Origin: Desulfosporosinus sp.
GTDB lineage: Bacteria; Bacillota; Desulfitobacteriia; Desulfitobacteriales; Desulfitobacteriaceae
Direction: 5' to 3'
Assembly: GCA_031292055.1 (NCBI GenBank)
Contig: JARLHV010000034.1
Coordinates: 29,126-93,125 of the forward strand
DNA: 64,000 nt
Positions 45,280 through 57,774 of the stretch are shown in pieces. Position 1 is the stretch's first letter, and every line of letters starts with the position of its first letter. The notes below the pieces were generated by a model that had not been told where the DNA came from, searched no databases, and was given only the letters and a program-made list of their open reading frames with translations. The position numbers and the translations under genes were made by a program.

Positions 45280-45522
45280 TTATGAATGTTACCATGCCTA
45301 ACTGGAATTATTACTTAATCTGTCCATGCTATGGTAATTACTTGTAAACTTAGGTAACATTTTGCATTCATTTGGATAATAAGGAGATATTATCTTGAAA
45401 TTAGCGCAATAATTCGGAACACCATAAACAGTCAAAGCGAGGTTCTATTAAAAGGCCTTGCTTTTGCCTGTATATGTAAATATATTATACCTCACTGAGA
45501 GGAAACCGCACTGAGGGGTGAA
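45280..45522 (+). promoter_or_regulatory. Structured rpoB leader
   Basis: The 240-base leader holds AATGTTACC (near 45285-45293) paired with GGTAACATT (near 45353-45361), and a terminator-like hairpin AAAGCGAGG/CCTTGCTTT (45434-45464) with TTTT and a G-U pair, which could attenuate rpoBC. No gene is seen in it. Confidence 0.55.
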
Positions 45523-48500
45523 ATGCAAATGTTCTATCCTGTTAAGGTTGGGACACGGGAGCGCTGGAGCTACTCCAGAATCCGGGAAGTCCTCGACATG
45601 CCGAATTTAATTGAAATTCAGCAGAACTCCTATCGTTGGTTTCTTGATGAAGGGTTGCGCGATATGTTTCGCGATATTTCACCGATTCAAGATTTCACGG
45701 GCAATCTCGTTTTAGAATTTATTGATTATAGCTTAGGAGAGGCTAAATACCAAGTGGAAGAGTGTAAAGAGCGTGATGTCACATTTGCTGCGCCGCTACG
45801 CGTCAAGGTACGCCTCATTAACAAGGAAACTGGGGAAGTAAAAGAACAGGAAGTCTTTATGGGGGATTTCCCACTGATGACAGACAAAGGTACGTTTATT
45901 ATCAATGGTGCCGAACGTGTTATCGTCAGTCAACTTGTACGCTCGCCGGGAGTCTATTATGCAGAACAAATAGATGCCAGTGGTAAGAAACTCTATGGAG
46001 CGACGGTTATTCCGAATCGTGGAGCCTGGTTGGAATTCGAATCAGATGTGAACGACAATATCTTTGTAAGAGTTGATCGAACGCGAAAATTACCAGGCAC
46101 CGTACTTATTCGTGCTTTGGGATATGCAAGTAACGGCCAGATTTTAGAGCTGTTTAACGATAATGAATATATTCGGGCGACATTGGAAAGAGACAACTCA
46201 GAGTCAACAGAAGAAGCTTTGGTTGAAATCTATAAACGGTTAAGACCAGGAGAACCTCCAACCGTTGATAGTGCGCGTTCATTGTTAGAAGCGCTATTCT
46301 TTGATGCTAAACGTTATGATCTGGCTAAGGTGGGTCGGTATAAACTCAATAAAAAACTAGCAGACTTCCAGGATCCTGACGACTTACCTCCCATGGAGGT
46401 CCGGCATTTGACCCGTGGAGATATTATAGCAAGTGTTAAACGGATGCTGGCCTTGATGGACGGGCAGGGGCATAAAGACGACATTGACCATTTAGGGAAT
46501 CGTCGCTTACGCTCGGTGGGAGAACTTCTTCAGAATCAATTCCGGATCGGTTTGTCCCGTATGGAACGTGTGGTGCGCGAGCGGATGACGATTCAAGATG
46601 TCGAAGTGATTACCCCCCAAGTATTGATTAATATCCGTCCGGTCGTAGCTGCAATAAAAGAGTTTTTTGGGAGCAGCCAGTTATCCCAGTTTATGGATCA
46701 AACAAATCCACTGGCCGAGTTAACCCATAAGCGCCGTTTAAGTGCCTTGGGACCTGGGGGATTGAGCAGAGAGCGCGCAGGTTTTGAAGTGCGTGACGTT
46801 CACCATTCCCACTATGGTAGGATGTGTCCGGTAGAAACGCCAGAAGGACCAAACATTGGTTTGATCGGCTCTTTAGCGACTTTTGGGCGTATTAATCCCT
46901 TCGGCTTCATTGAAGCCCCTTACCGTAAGGCGGATAAAGAGAACGGTAGGGTTACGGATGAAATACATTACTTAACCGCTGATGAAGAAGAAAAATATGT
47001 CGTAGCACAGGCCAATGCGCCACTTGATGAAAATTCTAAATTTCTCGGCGATAAAATTGATGGTCGCCATGGTCCGGATTTCGTTCATGTGTCCCCAAAT
47101 CAGGTCGACTACATGGACGTATCTCCCAAGCAAATGGTATCGATCGCCACGGCTCTTATTCCATTCCTCGAGCATGATGATGCAAATCGGGCCTTGATGG
47201 GATCGAACATGCAACGTCAAGCTGTACCACTTTTGCGTACGGATTCACCTTACGTTGGGACAGGGATGGAATACAAAACAGCGAAGGACTCGGGTGTTTG
47301 TGCAATCACCAAACAGGCCGGAGTCGTAGAGCGAGCGACCGCGGACGAAATTATTGTCCTGCATGATGATGGAACCACTGAGAAACACAAGTTACTCAAA
47401 TATTCACGCTCCAACCAAGGAACCTGTATTAACCAGAGACCTATTGTTATGAAGGGGGAACGGGTTGAAGCGAGTCAGATTATCGCGGACGGTCCATCGA
47501 CGGATCACGGAGAACTTGCCTTGGGTCGTAATGTGCTTGTGGCTTTCATGACTTGGGAAGGGTATAACTATGAGGACGCGATTCTCATTAACGAAAAGCT
47601 TCTCCGGGAGGATTACTATACATCCATTCATATAGAGGAATATGAATCAGATGCACGGGATACAAAGCTTGGCCCGGAAGAAATTACGCGTGACATTCCC
47701 AACGTAGGGGAAGATGTTTTAAAGGATCTTGATGAGCGTGGAATTATCCGAATTGGAGCTGAAGTTCGTCCCGGAGATATCTTGGTCGGAAAAGTTACTC
47801 CGAAGGGTGAGACCGAGCTCACGGCAGAAGAACGTCTACTGCGTGCGATCTTTGGAGAAAAAGCACGTGAGGTGCGTGATACTTCCTTGCGTGTGCCTCA
47901 TGGTGAAGCTGGGAAAATTGTCGACGTGAAGGTGTTTACCCGCGAAAATGGAGATGAATTGTCTCCAGGCGTGAATCAACTGGTTCGAGTTTATATTGCC
48001 CAAAAGCGGAAAATTTCCGTAGGGGATAAGGTCGCTGGCCGCCACGGTAACAAAGGGGTTATTTCCCGAATCATGCGTCAAGAGGATATGCCGTTTATGC
48101 CGGATGGCACGCCGATTGAAATTGTTCTCAATCCGCTGGGTGTTCCTTCTCGAATGAATATCGGTCAGGTTCTGGAGACGCACTTAGGCAGAGCAGCTAA
48201 GGCTTTAGGAATCCGCATTGCAACTCCGGTTTTTGACGGTGCAACTGAAAATGACATTTTTGAAACGTTAGAGAGAGCTGGCCTGCCAATGGATGGGAAG
48301 ACCATGTTGTATGACGGACGTACAGGAGATCCGTTTGACAGCAAGATCACTGTTGGTTACATGTATGTGCTCAAGCTTCACCATTTGGTTGATGATAAGA
48401 TTCATGCCCGTTCGACGGGTCCATACTCGCTTGTAACACAGCAGCCGTTGGGTGGTAAAGCTCAATTCGGAGGCCAACGCTTTGGAGAAATGGAAGTGTG

Positions 48501-48939
48501 GGCGTTGGAAGCCTATGGTGCGGCTTATACTTTGCAAGAAATTCTAACGGTCAAATCAGACGATGTCGTTGGTCGTGTTAAAACGTACGAAGCGATCGTT
48601 AAAGGAGAGAATATTCCTGAACCAGGAATTCCGGAGTCCTTTAAGGTCTTGATCAAAGAAATGCAAAGTTTAGGACTTGATGTTAGAGTTTTAGCAGCCG
48701 ATGATCGAGAAATTGAGATTCATGATACCGATGAGGATATTACAGAAACCGCTAAGGAACTTGGCATTGATCTGCATGAGGAACTTCCACCTCCAGCGAC
48801 GCGCATAGCTGCCACAAAGGATGAAGAGGAACTCATGACCGACGAGGATGAACTCATAGTCGACGAGGAAGATCCGCTCGATGATTTAACTGAGGAAGTC
48901 CTTGAGGAAGAAGATATAGATCTTGGCGATCTCAAATAG
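45523..48939 (+). CDS. rpoB: RNA polymerase beta subunit
   Basis: The 1138-residue protein carries all main beta-subunit regions, including the rifampicin pocket ([20 protein letters not shown] and [13 protein letters not shown], wild-type-like), [16 protein letters not shown] and the late catalytic-neighbour region [19 protein letters not shown]. It ends in an acidic tail of about 50 residues (many Asp/Glu). The start follows GAGGGGTG. rpoC follows 27 bases later. Confidence 0.98.
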   Translation: MQMFYPVKVGTRERWSYSRIREVLDMPNLIEIQQNSYRWFLDEGLRDMFRDISPIQDFTGNLVLEFIDYSLGEAKYQVEECKERDVTFAAPLRVKVRLINKETGEVKEQEVFMGDFPLMTDKGTFIINGAERVIVSQLVRSPGVYYAEQIDASGKKLYGATVIPNRGAWLEFESDVNDNIFVRVDRTRKLPGTVLIRALGYASNGQILELFNDNEYIRATLERDNSESTEEALVEIYKRLRPGEPPTVDSARSLLEALFFDAKRYDLAKVGRYKLNKKLADFQDPDDLPPMEVRHLTRGDIIASVKRMLALMDGQGHKDDIDHLGNRRLRSVGELLQNQFRIGLSRMERVVRERMTIQDVEVITPQVLINIRPVVAAIKEFFGSSQLSQFMDQTNPLAELTHKRRLSALGPGGLSRERAGFEVRDVHHSHYGRMCPVETPEGPNIGLIGSLATFGRINPFGFIEAPYRKADKENGRVTDEIHYLTADEEEKYVVAQANAPLDENSKFLGDKIDGRHGPDFVHVSPNQVDYMDVSPKQMVSIATALIPFLEHDDANRALMGSNMQRQAVPLLRTDSPYVGTGMEYKTAKDSGVCAITKQAGVVERATADEIIVLHDDGTTEKHKLLKYSRSNQGTCINQRPIVMKGERVEASQIIADGPSTDHGELALGRNVLVAFMTWEGYNYEDAILINEKLLREDYYTSIHIEEYESDARDTKLGPEEITRDIPNVGEDVLKDLDERGIIRIGAEVRPGDILVGKVTPKGETELTAEERLLRAIFGEKAREVRDTSLRVPHGEAGKIVDVKVFTRENGDELSPGVNQLVRVYIAQKRKISVGDKVAGRHGNKGVISRIMRQEDMPFMPDGTPIEIVLNPLGVPSRMNIGQVLETHLGRAAKALGIRIATPVFDGATENDIFETLERAGLPMDGKTMLYDGRTGDPFDSKITVGYMYVLKLHHLVDDKIHARSTGPYSLVTQQPLGGKAQFGGQRFGEMEVWALEAYGAAYTLQEILTVKSDDVVGRVKTYEAIVKGENIPEPGIPESFKVLIKEMQSLGLDVRVLAADDREIEIHDTDEDITETAKELGIDLHEELPPPATRIAATKDEEELMTDEDELIVDEEDPLDDLTEEVLEEEDIDLGDLK

Positions 48940-48966
48940 TCCCCCGGACGAAAGGAGCGATAAGGA

Positions 48967-51900
48967 TTGCTAGACGTCAATAACTTCGACCGCATGCGTA
49001 TCGGCTTAGCTTCACCAGATATGATTCGTGAGTGGTCATTTGGAGAGGTAAAGAAGCCTGAAACCATAAACTATCGGACTTTAAAGCCGGAACGGGAAGG
49101 TTTGTTTTGTGAGAAAATTTTCGGTCCAACTCGGGACTGGGAATGTCACTGCGGAAAATATAAACGCGTTCGGTATAAGGGAATCGTGTGTGACCGTTGT
49201 GGAGTCGAAGTGACCCGTTCTAAAGTTCGTCGTGAACGGATGGGGCACATTGTACTCGCAGCTCCAGTGTCACATATTTGGTATTTTAAAGGGATTCCGA
49301 GTCGCATGGGTTTACTTTTAGATATGTCTCCACGTGCTTTGGAAAAAGTTCTGTATTTTGTTTCCTATATCGTGACAGATTCTGGTGATACGTCTTTAAT
49401 GAAGAAACAGCTTCTGACGGAAACTGAGTACCGGGAATACCGTGATAAGTACGGGGATCGTTTCCAAGCCGCTATGGGAGCAGAAGCAGTTAAGCAATTA
49501 CTTGGCGAGATGGATTTAGACAAACTTAATGACGAGCTTCGCGTAGAGCTAAAAGAGGTATCTGGACAGCGGAAAATCCGCGCGATCCGTCGCCTGGAAG
49601 TTGTCGAAGCCTTTAAAACCTCTGGAAACCGCCCGGAGTGGATGATTATGGATGTTGTTCCTGTGATTCCGCCGGAACTACGACCGATGGTCCAGTTAGA
49701 TGGTGGTCGATTTGCTACGTCTGACCTCAATGATCTCTATCGGAGGGTCATTAATCGCAATAACCGCCTAAAGCGCCTTTTAGATTTGGGCGCACCAGAC
49801 ATTATTGTGCGCAATGAAAAGCGGATGCTTCAAGAGGCAGTTGACGCTTTGATTGACAATGGTCGGCGTGGACGTCCGGTGACTGGTCCGGGAAATCGCC
49901 CGCTCAAATCTTTGAGTGATATGTTAAAGGGTAAACAAGGGCGCTTCCGACAGAACCTTTTAGGAAAACGCGTGGATTATTCCGGACGTTCTGTTATTGT
50001 GGTTGGACCAAATCTCAAACTTCACCAGTGTGGCCTGCCCAAGGAAATGGCCTTAGAACTCTTTAAACCGTTTGTGATGAAAAAACTTGTGAATGATGGT
50101 CATGCCCATAATATTAAAAGTGCTAAACGCATGGTAGAGAGAGTCCGCCCTGAGGTGTGGGATGTCCTCGAGGAAGTTATTACCGATCATCCAGTACTGC
50201 TGAATCGGGCTCCAACTCTTCACCGTTTAGGAATTCAGGCCTTTGAGCCGATTTTAGTTGAAGGACGTGCCTTACAGATCCATCCCTTAGTTTGCACGGC
50301 TTACAATGCGGACTTTGACGGGGACCAAATGGCGGTTCACGTTCCCTTGTCTGCGGAGGCTCAGTCTGAAGCGAGATTGCTGATGCTGGCGTCTCATAAT
50401 ATCTTGAACCCCAAAGATGGTCGCCCGGTTCAAACTCCTACCCAAGATATGGTTTTAGGATCCTATTACCTAACGATGGATCGGCCTGGAGCCTTTGGGG
50501 AAGGAAAGATATTTAAAGATTATGATGAAGCCGTCTTAGCCTATGATTCAAAAGTTGTTCACTTGCAGGCTGCTATTAAAGTTCGCCGTGATGGGAAACT
50601 TCTTGAGACGACAGTGGGTCGCTTAATCTTTAATTCCGTCATCCCTCCTGAAGTTGGCTATTTTAACGAAGTTATCGGCAAAAAGGGCCTCGGGGACATT
50701 GTAGCTAAAACCTATCGCAGGTGCGGCTATGAAGCGACAGCCTCATTATTGGATGGGCTGAAGAGTCAAGGGTTTAAATTTTCTACTCGAGCGGGAATGA
50801 CCGTCGGCTTAACGGACATTACTGTTCCTAAGGAGAAGACTGAGATTCTTGCTTTGGCGGACATTGCGGTCGCTAAAACAGAGCAACAATATCGCCGCGG
50901 TTTGATTACGGATGAAGAGCGTTATAACTTAGTCATTGATACCTGGGCTAAAGCGACTAAAACAGTTACTCAGGCGTTGATGGATACTCTTGATCAGTTT
51001 AACCCAGTGTACATGATGGCAACGTCAGGTGCCCGTGGTAATATTCAACAACTTAGACAACTAGCGGGAATGCGGGGACTTATGGCAGACCCCTCCGGAC
51101 GTACAATTGAGTTGCCAATCAAAGCCAATTTCCGGGAAGGACTCACTGTTTTGGAATACTTTATTTCCTCCCATGGTGCCAGAAAAGGGTTGGCAGATAC
51201 TGCGTTGCGAACAGCTGACTCAGGTTATCTGACCCGTCGTTTAGTTGATGTATCTCAAGATGTGATTGTGCGTGAAGAAGACTGCGGCACGTTGACGGGT
51301 ATTATGGTGGAAGATATTAAAGATGGTCCTGAAATCATTGAACCCTTTGTTGATCGTCTTGTCGGACGATTTGTCTTGGAAGAGATACGGCATCCAGAGA
51401 CGGGAGAAATACTCGCTACACCGGAGCATGAAATAACCGAGGAACAAGCGGATGATATTGTCAGAACATTTGATTCAGCCATTATCCGTTCGGTTTTAAC
51501 CTGTAAATCACGCTATGGTGTCTGTAAGAAGTGTTATGGTCGTAACTTAGCAACCGGACGCCCGGTTGAGATGGGTGAGGCTGTTGGGATTATCGCAGCT
51601 CAATCCATTGGAGAACCAGGAACTCAGTTAACCATGCGAACCTTTCATACCGGCGGTGTGGCAGGGGATGATATAACCCAAGGTCTGCCCCGGGTAGAAG
51701 AGTTGTTTGAAGCCCGTAAACCAAAAGGGCAGGCGATCATCTCGGAGGCTATTGGTAAGGTTTCGATCAGTGAAGTTAAAGGGCGACGGGAAGTAGATCT
51801 TTTCACTGAAACTGAAGAGCACATAACGTATTCTATTCCCTACGGGTCACGTCTCTGTGTTAAGGAAGGGCAGATGGTCGAAGCGGGCGACGAGCTGACA

Positions 51901-52395
51901 GAAGGAAGTATTAATCCGCATGATATGTTGAAAGTTAAGGGTCAACGTGGAGTGCAGGTTTATCTAGTGGGTGAAGTTCAACGCGTCTATCGTCTTCAAG
52001 GGGTGGATATTAACGACAAGCACATTGAAGTCATGGTTCGCCAGATGTTGCGCAAGGTAAAAATTGATGACGCTGGAGATACAAGCCTGCTGCCTGGTGG
52101 TCTAATTGATGTCTTTGATTTTCAAGACGAGAACGCGAAAGCCATTGCTGAAGGTGGGGAACCTGCAGTTGCTCACCCGGTCCTATTAGGGATTACTAAG
52201 GCTTCCTTAGCAACGGATTCCTTTCTCTCTGCGGCTTCTTTTCAAGAAACAACCCGGGTTCTCACAGAAGCAGCCATTAAAGGAAAAGTTGATCCGTTGC
52301 TTGGCTTAAAAGAAAATGTCATCATCGGTAAATTGATCCCTGCTGGAACAGGCATGTCGAGATATCGCAATATAAAAACTATAGAACCAAAATAA
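48967..52395 (+). CDS. rpoC: RNA polymerase beta' subunit
   Basis: The 1142-residue protein has the N-terminal zinc finger ([20 protein letters not shown]), the catalytic NADFDGDQM with three Asp, the second zinc site ([13 protein letters not shown]) and the trigger-loop region ([19 protein letters not shown]). TTG is the start, with AAAGGAG 10 bases upstream and TAAGGA just before it. No split as in some lineages. Confidence 0.98.
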   Translation: MLDVNNFDRMRIGLASPDMIREWSFGEVKKPETINYRTLKPEREGLFCEKIFGPTRDWECHCGKYKRVRYKGIVCDRCGVEVTRSKVRRERMGHIVLAAPVSHIWYFKGIPSRMGLLLDMSPRALEKVLYFVSYIVTDSGDTSLMKKQLLTETEYREYRDKYGDRFQAAMGAEAVKQLLGEMDLDKLNDELRVELKEVSGQRKIRAIRRLEVVEAFKTSGNRPEWMIMDVVPVIPPELRPMVQLDGGRFATSDLNDLYRRVINRNNRLKRLLDLGAPDIIVRNEKRMLQEAVDALIDNGRRGRPVTGPGNRPLKSLSDMLKGKQGRFRQNLLGKRVDYSGRSVIVVGPNLKLHQCGLPKEMALELFKPFVMKKLVNDGHAHNIKSAKRMVERVRPEVWDVLEEVITDHPVLLNRAPTLHRLGIQAFEPILVEGRALQIHPLVCTAYNADFDGDQMAVHVPLSAEAQSEARLLMLASHNILNPKDGRPVQTPTQDMVLGSYYLTMDRPGAFGEGKIFKDYDEAVLAYDSKVVHLQAAIKVRRDGKLLETTVGRLIFNSVIPPEVGYFNEVIGKKGLGDIVAKTYRRCGYEATASLLDGLKSQGFKFSTRAGMTVGLTDITVPKEKTEILALADIAVAKTEQQYRRGLITDEERYNLVIDTWAKATKTVTQALMDTLDQFNPVYMMATSGARGNIQQLRQLAGMRGLMADPSGRTIELPIKANFREGLTVLEYFISSHGARKGLADTALRTADSGYLTRRLVDVSQDVIVREEDCGTLTGIMVEDIKDGPEIIEPFVDRLVGRFVLEEIRHPETGEILATPEHEITEEQADDIVRTFDSAIIRSVLTCKSRYGVCKKCYGRNLATGRPVEMGEAVGIIAAQSIGEPGTQLTMRTFHTGGVAGDDITQGLPRVEELFEARKPKGQAIISEAIGKVSISEVKGRREVDLFTETEEHITYSIPYGSRLCVKEGQMVEAGDELTEGSINPHDMLKVKGQRGVQVYLVGEVQRVYRLQGVDINDKHIEVMVRQMLRKVKIDDAGDTSLLPGGLIDVFDFQDENAKAIAEGGEPAVAHPVLLGITKASLATDSFLSAASFQETTRVLTEAAIKGKVDPLLGLKENVIIGKLIPAGTGMSRYRNIKTIEPK

Positions 52396-52405
52396 GTATG
52401 AATTA

Positions 52406-52434
52406 TTGACACCTTAGAGTGCAAATGCTAAACT
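52406..52434 (+). promoter_or_regulatory. Promoter of the YbxF-like gene and str operon
   Basis: TTGACA (52406-52411), 17-base spacer, TAAACT (52429-52434). It lies just after rpoC and supports the downstream start at 52464. Confidence 0.65.
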
Positions 52435-52463
52435 ACAATAGTGTGATTAAGGGGGAAAGCATT

Positions 52464-52718
52464 TTGTTGCTTGAGGAAACCTTCAAACATGCCAAACAGA
52501 AAACTGTTGGGTTTAAACAAACCCAACGAGCCCTGGAAAAAGGGCTCGTTCGGCGTGTGTATCTAGCTAAAGATGCTGAAACGCATGTTCTGCGACCAAT
52601 CCTAGAGTGGTGTCATGCCCATCAAGTGGAGCACATTGAGGTTCCAACTATGAAGGAATTAGGAAAGGCCTGCGGGATAGAAGTAGGTACAGCGGTAGCA
52701 GCCGTATTAGAAGACTAG
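52464..52718 (+). CDS. L7Ae/YbxF-family K-turn RNA-binding protein
   Basis: The 84-residue protein has the L7Ae fold: VGFKQTQRALEKGLVRRVYLAKDAE, then VPTMKELGKACGIEVGTA. Family members bind kink-turn RNAs; YbxF is the Firmicute type. Start is TTG at 52464, after GGGGG, because the promoter at 52406-52434 lies after a longer frame's ATG. It heads the str group before rpsL. Confidence 0.88.
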   Translation: MLLEETFKHAKQKTVGFKQTQRALEKGLVRRVYLAKDAETHVLRPILEWCHAHQVEHIEVPTMKELGKACGIEVGTAVAAVLED

Positions 52719-52719
52719 T

Positions 52720-52792
52720 GCCCAGAATTCGGGCCTCGTTAAGACCACGCAGGTTTTGGAATTGCTTGCTAAATGCTGTTGCAAGCAATTCC
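52720..52792 (+). other. Two hairpins between the YbxF-like gene and rpsL
   Basis: GCCC/GGGC (52720-52734) forms a small hairpin. GGAATTGCTTGC (52758-52769) pairs exactly with GCAAGCAATTCC (52781-52792), an 11-base loop between. No T-run follows, so a regulatory or processing role is likelier than termination. Confidence 0.6.
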
Positions 52793-52827
52793 TCGTATAT
52801 TGATTTGATTAGAAAGGAGGTGGAGAC

Positions 52828-53247
52828 ATGCCGACAATTAACCAACTGATCCGTAAAGGCCGTGCCACAATCGCTCAAAAATCGACAGCTCCAGCTTTAC
52901 AATGGGGTTATAACTCTCTTAAGCGTAAGCAATATCCGTCAGGTGGATCCCCACAAAAACGAGGAGTTTGTATCAGAGTTTATACTACAACTCCTAAAAA
53001 ACCTAACTCAGCACTTCGTAAGGTTGCTCGTGTGCGCTTAACTAATGGGCTAGAGATCACATCGTATATCCCAGGAATTGGACACAACTTGCAAGAACAC
53101 TCCGTGGTTCTCGTCCGTGGTGGTCGTATTAAAGATTTACCTGGCGTACGTTATCATGTTGTTCGTGGCGCTTTGGATACAACTGCTGTTCAGAAACGCG
53201 CGCAAGGACGCTCAAAATACGGAGCAAAACGTCCTAAAAAGGCTTAA
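52828..53247 (+). CDS. rpsL: Ribosomal protein S12
   Basis: The 139-residue protein has the S12 core [17 protein letters not shown] (with unaltered Lys residues at the streptomycin site) and [13 protein letters not shown]. It has the short Firmicute insert ([17 protein letters not shown]) after the N-terminus. AAAGGAGGTGG precedes the ATG. Confidence 0.98.
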   Translation: MPTINQLIRKGRATIAQKSTAPALQWGYNSLKRKQYPSGGSPQKRGVCIRVYTTTPKKPNSALRKVARVRLTNGLEITSYIPGIGHNLQEHSVVLVRGGRIKDLPGVRYHVVRGALDTTAVQKRAQGRSKYGAKRPKKA

Positions 53248-53292
53248 ACATGCTTTCTGATTTTAGAAATATGATATAAAGGAGGGAAATAA

Positions 53293-53763
53293 ATGCCACG
53301 TAAAGGATATGTTGCGAAACGCGAAGTTCTGCCCGATCCAATTTACAAGAATCAAACCCTGACAAAGTTTATCAATCAAATTATGTTAGACGGTAAAAAG
53401 GGAACAGCAGAGGCTATTTGCTACAGCGCATTTAATATGATTCAAGAAAAATCTGGTAAAGATCCCCTTGAAGTCTTTGGCACAGCGCTCAAAAATGTTA
53501 TGCCCGTATTGGAAGTCAAGGCTCGCCGTGTTGGTGGTGCAAATTATCAAGTTCCTATCGAAGTCCGTGCAGAGCGTCGTTCAACCCTGGGTCTGCGTTG
53601 GCTTGTCGCTCAGGCTCGCAAGCGCGGCGAGAAAACCATGCAGGAGAAGATTGCTGGAGAGTTACTCGATGCCTCTAACAATACTGGTGGTTCTGTCAAG
53701 AAGAAAGAAGATATGCATAAAATGGCTGAAGCCAACAAGGCTTTTGCGCATTACAAGTGGTAG
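53293..53763 (+). CDS. rpsG: Ribosomal protein S7
   Basis: The 156-residue protein matches S7 ([26 protein letters not shown] [14 protein letters not shown]). It nucleates the 30S head. AAAGGAGGG precedes the ATG. Confidence 0.98.
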   Translation: MPRKGYVAKREVLPDPIYKNQTLTKFINQIMLDGKKGTAEAICYSAFNMIQEKSGKDPLEVFGTALKNVMPVLEVKARRVGGANYQVPIEVRAERRSTLGLRWLVAQARKRGEKTMQEKIAGELLDASNNTGGSVKKKEDMHKMAEANKAFAHYKW

Positions 53764-53802
53764 TTTGAGGCACACTGATTTTGACAGAAAGGGGGATTCA
53801 CA

Positions 53803-55881
53803 GTGGCAAGGCAATTTTCGCTAGAAAATACGCGTAATATCGGGATTATGGCTCACATCGATGCTGGAAAAACGACAACAACGGAGCGCATCCTCTTTTA
53901 CACTGGACGAGTGCATAAAATTGGAGAAGTTCATGATGGCGCGGCGACAATGGATTGGATGATTCAGGAGCAAGAACGCGGCATAACTATTACTTCTGCG
54001 GCGACAACCTGTCAATGGAGAGATAACCGGATTAACATCATTGACACACCAGGGCACGTGGACTTCACAGTAGAAGTCGAACGTTCTTTGCGAGTATTGG
54101 ATGGCGCGGTAGCAGTGTTCTGTTCGGTCGGCGGAGTTGAACCTCAATCTGAAACTGTTTGGCGTCAAGCGGACAAATATAAAGTTCCACGGATCGCGTT
54201 TATTAACAAAATGGACCGGTTGGGTGCGGATTTCTTTCGTGGTGTTTCCATGATTGCTGATCGGTTGGGCGCTAACCCTGTTCCAATCCAATTACCGATC
54301 GGTGTCGAGGAAAACTTCAAGGGTATTGTGGATTTAGTGACTATGACATCAACTGTCTATACTGATGACTTAGGCACAACTGAAGAGCACAATGTGATCC
54401 CTGAAGATTTAGTCGACTTAGCCACCGAGTATCGGGAGAAACTGATTGAAGCGGTCGCTGAAACAAGTGAAGAGCTCATGATGAAGTATCTCGAAGGGGC
54501 AGAAATCTCAGAACCAGAAATACGGGCTGGTATACGGCGCGGAGTCATTGGAAACAAATTTATTCCCGTTCTTTGTGGTTCGGCATTCAAGAACAAAGGG
54601 GTGCAACCACTGCTTGACTGTGTCGTTGATTACATGCCATCTCCTCTAGATGTGCCGCCAATTAAAGGGGTACATCCGGATACTGGAGTAGAAGATCAAA
54701 GGACAGCCTCAGACACCGAACCTTTTTCTGCCTTGGCCTTCAAGATTATGGCTGACCCTTTCGTGGGTAAATTGGCATTTTTCCGAGTTTATTCTGGGGT
54801 TTTAGGTGCTGGTTCTTATGTCTATAACTCAAGTAAAGGCAAGAAAGAACGCATCGGACGTATTCTTCAAATGCACGCCAATCATCGTGAAGATATCCAA
54901 GAAGTGCGTTCAGGGGATATCGCCGCTGCGGTGGGATTGAAAGATACCACTACAGGGGATACTTTGTGTGATGAGAAGACACCTATTATCCTGGAAAAAA
55001 TGGTGTTTCCTGATCCAGTAATTTCCGTGGCGATAGAACCTAAAACGAAAGCTGACCAAGAAAAAATGGGTGGTGCGCTATCTCGCCTTGCCGAAGAAGA
55101 TCCAACCTTTAAAATGCACACGGATACAGAAACTGGGCAGACGATCATTGAAGGAATGGGCGAGCTCCATCTCGAGATTATTGTTGACCGCTTACAGCGG
55201 GAATTTAAAGTCCAATGTGACGTAGGACGTCCTCAAGTTGCTTATAAAGAAACTATTCGGAAGACTGTTAAGTCTGAAGGAAAGTTTGTTCGCCAATCGG
55301 GTGGTCGTGGACAATACGGTCACTGTTGGATCGAACTTATGCCACTTGAACCAGGCAGCGGCTTTGAATTTGTCAATAAAGTGGTGGGCGGAGTTATTCC
55401 CAGGGAATATATTAACCCAATTGGGGCTGGTATTGAAGAAGCTTTACAAAATGGTATTCTGGCTGGATACCCTGTTCTTGACATACGTGCTACTGTTTAT
55501 GACGGTTCTTACCACGATGTTGACTCATCAGAAATGGCCTTTAAGATCGCTGGATCGATGGCTTTTAAAGCAGGAGCCCTCAAGGCAGATCCTGCAATTA
55601 TTGAGCCAGTCATGAAAGTCGAAGTGACAGTTCCCGAGGAATATATGGGAGATGTCATTGGGGATATTAGTTCCCGCCGAGGACGCATAGAAGGTATGGA
55701 AGCGCGTGGTAATACACAGGTTGTGCGTGGATTTGTACCACTCGCCGAAATGTTTGGTTACTCGACAGATTTGCGTTCAGCCACACAAGGGCGCGGCGTC
55801 TATACTATGCAGACTGATCACTATGAAGAAGTGCCCAAAGGCATCGCTGAAGGCATTATTGCCAAGCGTCAAGGTGCGTAG
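53803..55881 (+). CDS. fusA: Elongation factor G
   Basis: The 692-residue GTPase has [15 protein letters not shown] P-loop ([16 protein letters not shown]) near residues 18-33, DTPGHVDFT and NKMDR, then domains II-V. It moves tRNAs and mRNA along the ribosome. The start is GTG with AAAGGGGG upstream. The gap after it holds a degenerate repeat. Confidence 0.98.
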   Translation: MARQFSLENTRNIGIMAHIDAGKTTTTERILFYTGRVHKIGEVHDGAATMDWMIQEQERGITITSAATTCQWRDNRINIIDTPGHVDFTVEVERSLRVLDGAVAVFCSVGGVEPQSETVWRQADKYKVPRIAFINKMDRLGADFFRGVSMIADRLGANPVPIQLPIGVEENFKGIVDLVTMTSTVYTDDLGTTEEHNVIPEDLVDLATEYREKLIEAVAETSEELMMKYLEGAEISEPEIRAGIRRGVIGNKFIPVLCGSAFKNKGVQPLLDCVVDYMPSPLDVPPIKGVHPDTGVEDQRTASDTEPFSALAFKIMADPFVGKLAFFRVYSGVLGAGSYVYNSSKGKKERIGRILQMHANHREDIQEVRSGDIAAAVGLKDTTTGDTLCDEKTPIILEKMVFPDPVISVAIEPKTKADQEKMGGALSRLAEEDPTFKMHTDTETGQTIIEGMGELHLEIIVDRLQREFKVQCDVGRPQVAYKETIRKTVKSEGKFVRQSGGRGQYGHCWIELMPLEPGSGFEFVNKVVGGVIPREYINPIGAGIEEALQNGILAGYPVLDIRATVYDGSYHDVDSSEMAFKIAGSMAFKAGALKADPAIIEPVMKVEVTVPEEYMGDVIGDISSRRGRIEGMEARGNTQVVRGFVPLAEMFGYSTDLRSATQGRGVYTMQTDHYEEVPKGIAEGIIAKRQGA

Positions 55882-55925
55882 TCGAGGTTCGGGTTCGGGG
55901 TTCGAAGTTCAAACTTTGAGACCTT
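55882..55925. repeat. Degenerate repeat between fusA and tuf
   Basis: TCGAGGTTCGGGTTCGGGG, GTTCGAAGTTCAAACTTTGAG follow each other. The GTTCGAA...CTTTGAG words match the element at 40400-40435. Confidence 0.6.
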
Positions 55926-55968
55926 ACTGAATAATAGAGTTACTAGTAATTTAAAGGAGTGAATAAAA

Positions 55969-57171
55969 ATGGGAAAAGCTAAATACGAACGTACTAAACC
56001 ACATGTTAACGTTGGAACTATTGGTCACGTCGACCATGGCAAAACCACCACGACAGCGGCAATCACCGTTGTTCTTTCTAAACACGGAGGCGCAGTAGCC
56101 ACTGCGTTTGACCAAATTGACAAAGCTCCTGAAGAACGCGAACGTGGAATTACCATTTCGACTGCCCACGTGGAGTATGAAACCGACAAACGTCACTATG
56201 CACACGTTGACTGCCCAGGGCACGCAGACTATGTCAAGAATATGATCACTGGCGCGGCTCAAATGGACGGCGCTATCCTCGTTGTTTCTGCAGCTGATGG
56301 TCCGATGCCGCAAACCCGTGAACACATTCTCTTGGCTCGCCAAGTTGGTGTTCCGAGTATTGTTGTTTGGTTGAACAAGGCGGACATGGTAGACGATGAA
56401 GAGCTCATTGAACTCGTCGAAATGGAAATACGTGAACTCTTAAATATGTACGAATTTGATGGTGACAATATTCCTATTATTCCTGGTTCCGGTCTTAAAG
56501 CGCTGCAATGTGGTTGCGGTGAACGCAGCTGTGAATGGTGCGGAAAAATCTGGAATCTAATGGATGCAGTTGATGACTATATTCCAACTCCGGAGCGCGA
56601 CACTGATAAGCCATTCCTGATGCCTATCGAGGACGTTTTCACGATTACTGGGCGGGGGACTGTGGCGACGGGTCGTGTCGATCGTGGTAGGGTTAAAGTC
56701 GGCGACGAAGTTGAAATCGTTGGTTTAACGACTACTTCTCGTAAGACTGTTGTAACTGGGGTTGAAATGTTCCGCAAACTTCTTGATTCAGCTCAAGCAG
56801 GAGATAACATTGGCGCATTGCTACGTGGAGTGGAACGTAAAGACATCGAGCGTGGGCAAGTTCTTGCAAAGTCAGGCTCCATTAAACCTCATACAAAATT
56901 CTCGGGTGAGGTTTACATCTTAAATAAAGAAGAGGGCGGACGTCACACACCATTTTTTCACAACTATCGCCCTCAGTTCTACTTCCGTACAACGGATGTG
57001 ACAGGTGTCATCACTCTTCCCGAAGGTACTGAAATGGTTATGCCAGGAGACCGCGTAACTATTGACGTCGAACTCATCACTCCAATTGCGATGGAAGAAG
57101 GACTTCGCTTTGCTATCCGCGAGGGTGGTCGCACCGTTGGTTCAGGTATTGTTGCTAAAATTAATGCCTAA
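55969..57171 (+). CDS. tuf: Elongation factor Tu
   Basis: The 400-residue GTPase has [10 protein letters not shown] near residues 19-28, DCPGHADYV and NKADMVDD. Between the G domain strands it carries an unusual cysteine-rich insert, Cys181, Cys183, Cys188, Cys191 ([16 protein letters not shown]), where most EF-Tu proteins have a short loop. I have seen similar inserts in related Peptococcaceae, so it may be a group trait. AAAGGAGTGA precedes the ATG. Confidence 0.97.
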   Translation: MGKAKYERTKPHVNVGTIGHVDHGKTTTTAAITVVLSKHGGAVATAFDQIDKAPEERERGITISTAHVEYETDKRHYAHVDCPGHADYVKNMITGAAQMDGAILVVSAADGPMPQTREHILLARQVGVPSIVVWLNKADMVDDEELIELVEMEIRELLNMYEFDGDNIPIIPGSGLKALQCGCGERSCEWCGKIWNLMDAVDDYIPTPERDTDKPFLMPIEDVFTITGRGTVATGRVDRGRVKVGDEVEIVGLTTTSRKTVVTGVEMFRKLLDSAQAGDNIGALLRGVERKDIERGQVLAKSGSIKPHTKFSGEVYILNKEEGGRHTPFFHNYRPQFYFRTTDVTGVITLPEGTEMVMPGDRVTIDVELITPIAMEEGLRFAIREGGRTVGSGIVAKINA

Positions 57172-57201
57172 TTAGTGAATCATATAAATGTGATTTTTAG
57201 G

Positions 57202-57352
57202 GAGGAAGAGATATCTTCCTCTCCAAAAATGAAGGTCGGACAATGGGGTGCTGGATTATTGAGTTTTTTCTCATCTGGCCTCCGGCCTCTGATTTCTGGC
57301 ACGGCGTAAAAGGTTGCTGGACAGGTGACTCCCCTTGGACCAGGGAATTTTT
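57202..57352 (+). other. Gap after tuf with hairpins and degenerate repeat
   Basis: GAGGAAGA/TCTTCCTC (57202-57221) makes a compact hairpin. CTGGCCTCCGGCCTCTGATTTCTGGC (57275-57300) is a repeat like the one at 23140. TCCC...GGGA with inner TGG/CCA (57330-57346) followed by ATTTTT could be the tuf terminator. No gene is seen. Confidence 0.5.
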
Positions 57353-57401
57353 ACGTCCGAAACCCGTATAACGGGAATTACGAGGAGGTAGTTATAAACT
57401 T

Positions 57402-57707
57402 ATGAGCCAAAAAATTAGGATTCGCCTTAAAGCTTTTGATCACAAAACCCTTGACCAATCAGCCGAACGCATTGTAGAAACTGCCAAGCGAACTGGCGCG
57501 CAGGTCAGTGGACCTATTCCCTTGCCAACTGAGAAAAGCATCTATACAATTTTACGCTCGCCGCATGTTAACAAAGATTCTCGCGAACAGTTTGAGATGC
57601 GCACTCATAAACGTTTGATTGATATCCTTGAGCCGACACCGAAAACTGTCGATGCGCTGATGCGTTTAGACTTGCCCGCGGGCGTGGACATTGAAATCAA
57701 GCTTTAA
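57402..57707 (+). CDS. rpsJ: Ribosomal protein S10
   Basis: The 101-residue protein matches S10/NusE ([24 protein letters not shown]). AGGAGGTAG precedes the ATG. Unlike the usual tight S10-L3 spacing, 194 bases with a promoter and structured RNA separate it from rplC. Confidence 0.97.
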   Translation: MSQKIRIRLKAFDHKTLDQSAERIVETAKRTGAQVSGPIPLPTEKSIYTILRSPHVNKDSREQFEMRTHKRLIDILEPTPKTVDALMRLDLPAGVDIEIKL

Positions 57708-57759
57708 TGTGCTATTTTGAAATTTGTTTTAAATGTAAGTAGCACTATGTTTTATTATG

Positions 57760-57768
57760 TGATATAAT
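57760..57768 (+). promoter_or_regulatory. Extended -10 promoter before rplC leader
   Basis: TG-A-TATAAT (57760-57768) is a consensus extended -10; no clear -35 is seen. Transcription would begin near 57775. Confidence 0.65.
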
Positions 57769-57774
57769 ATCGTT

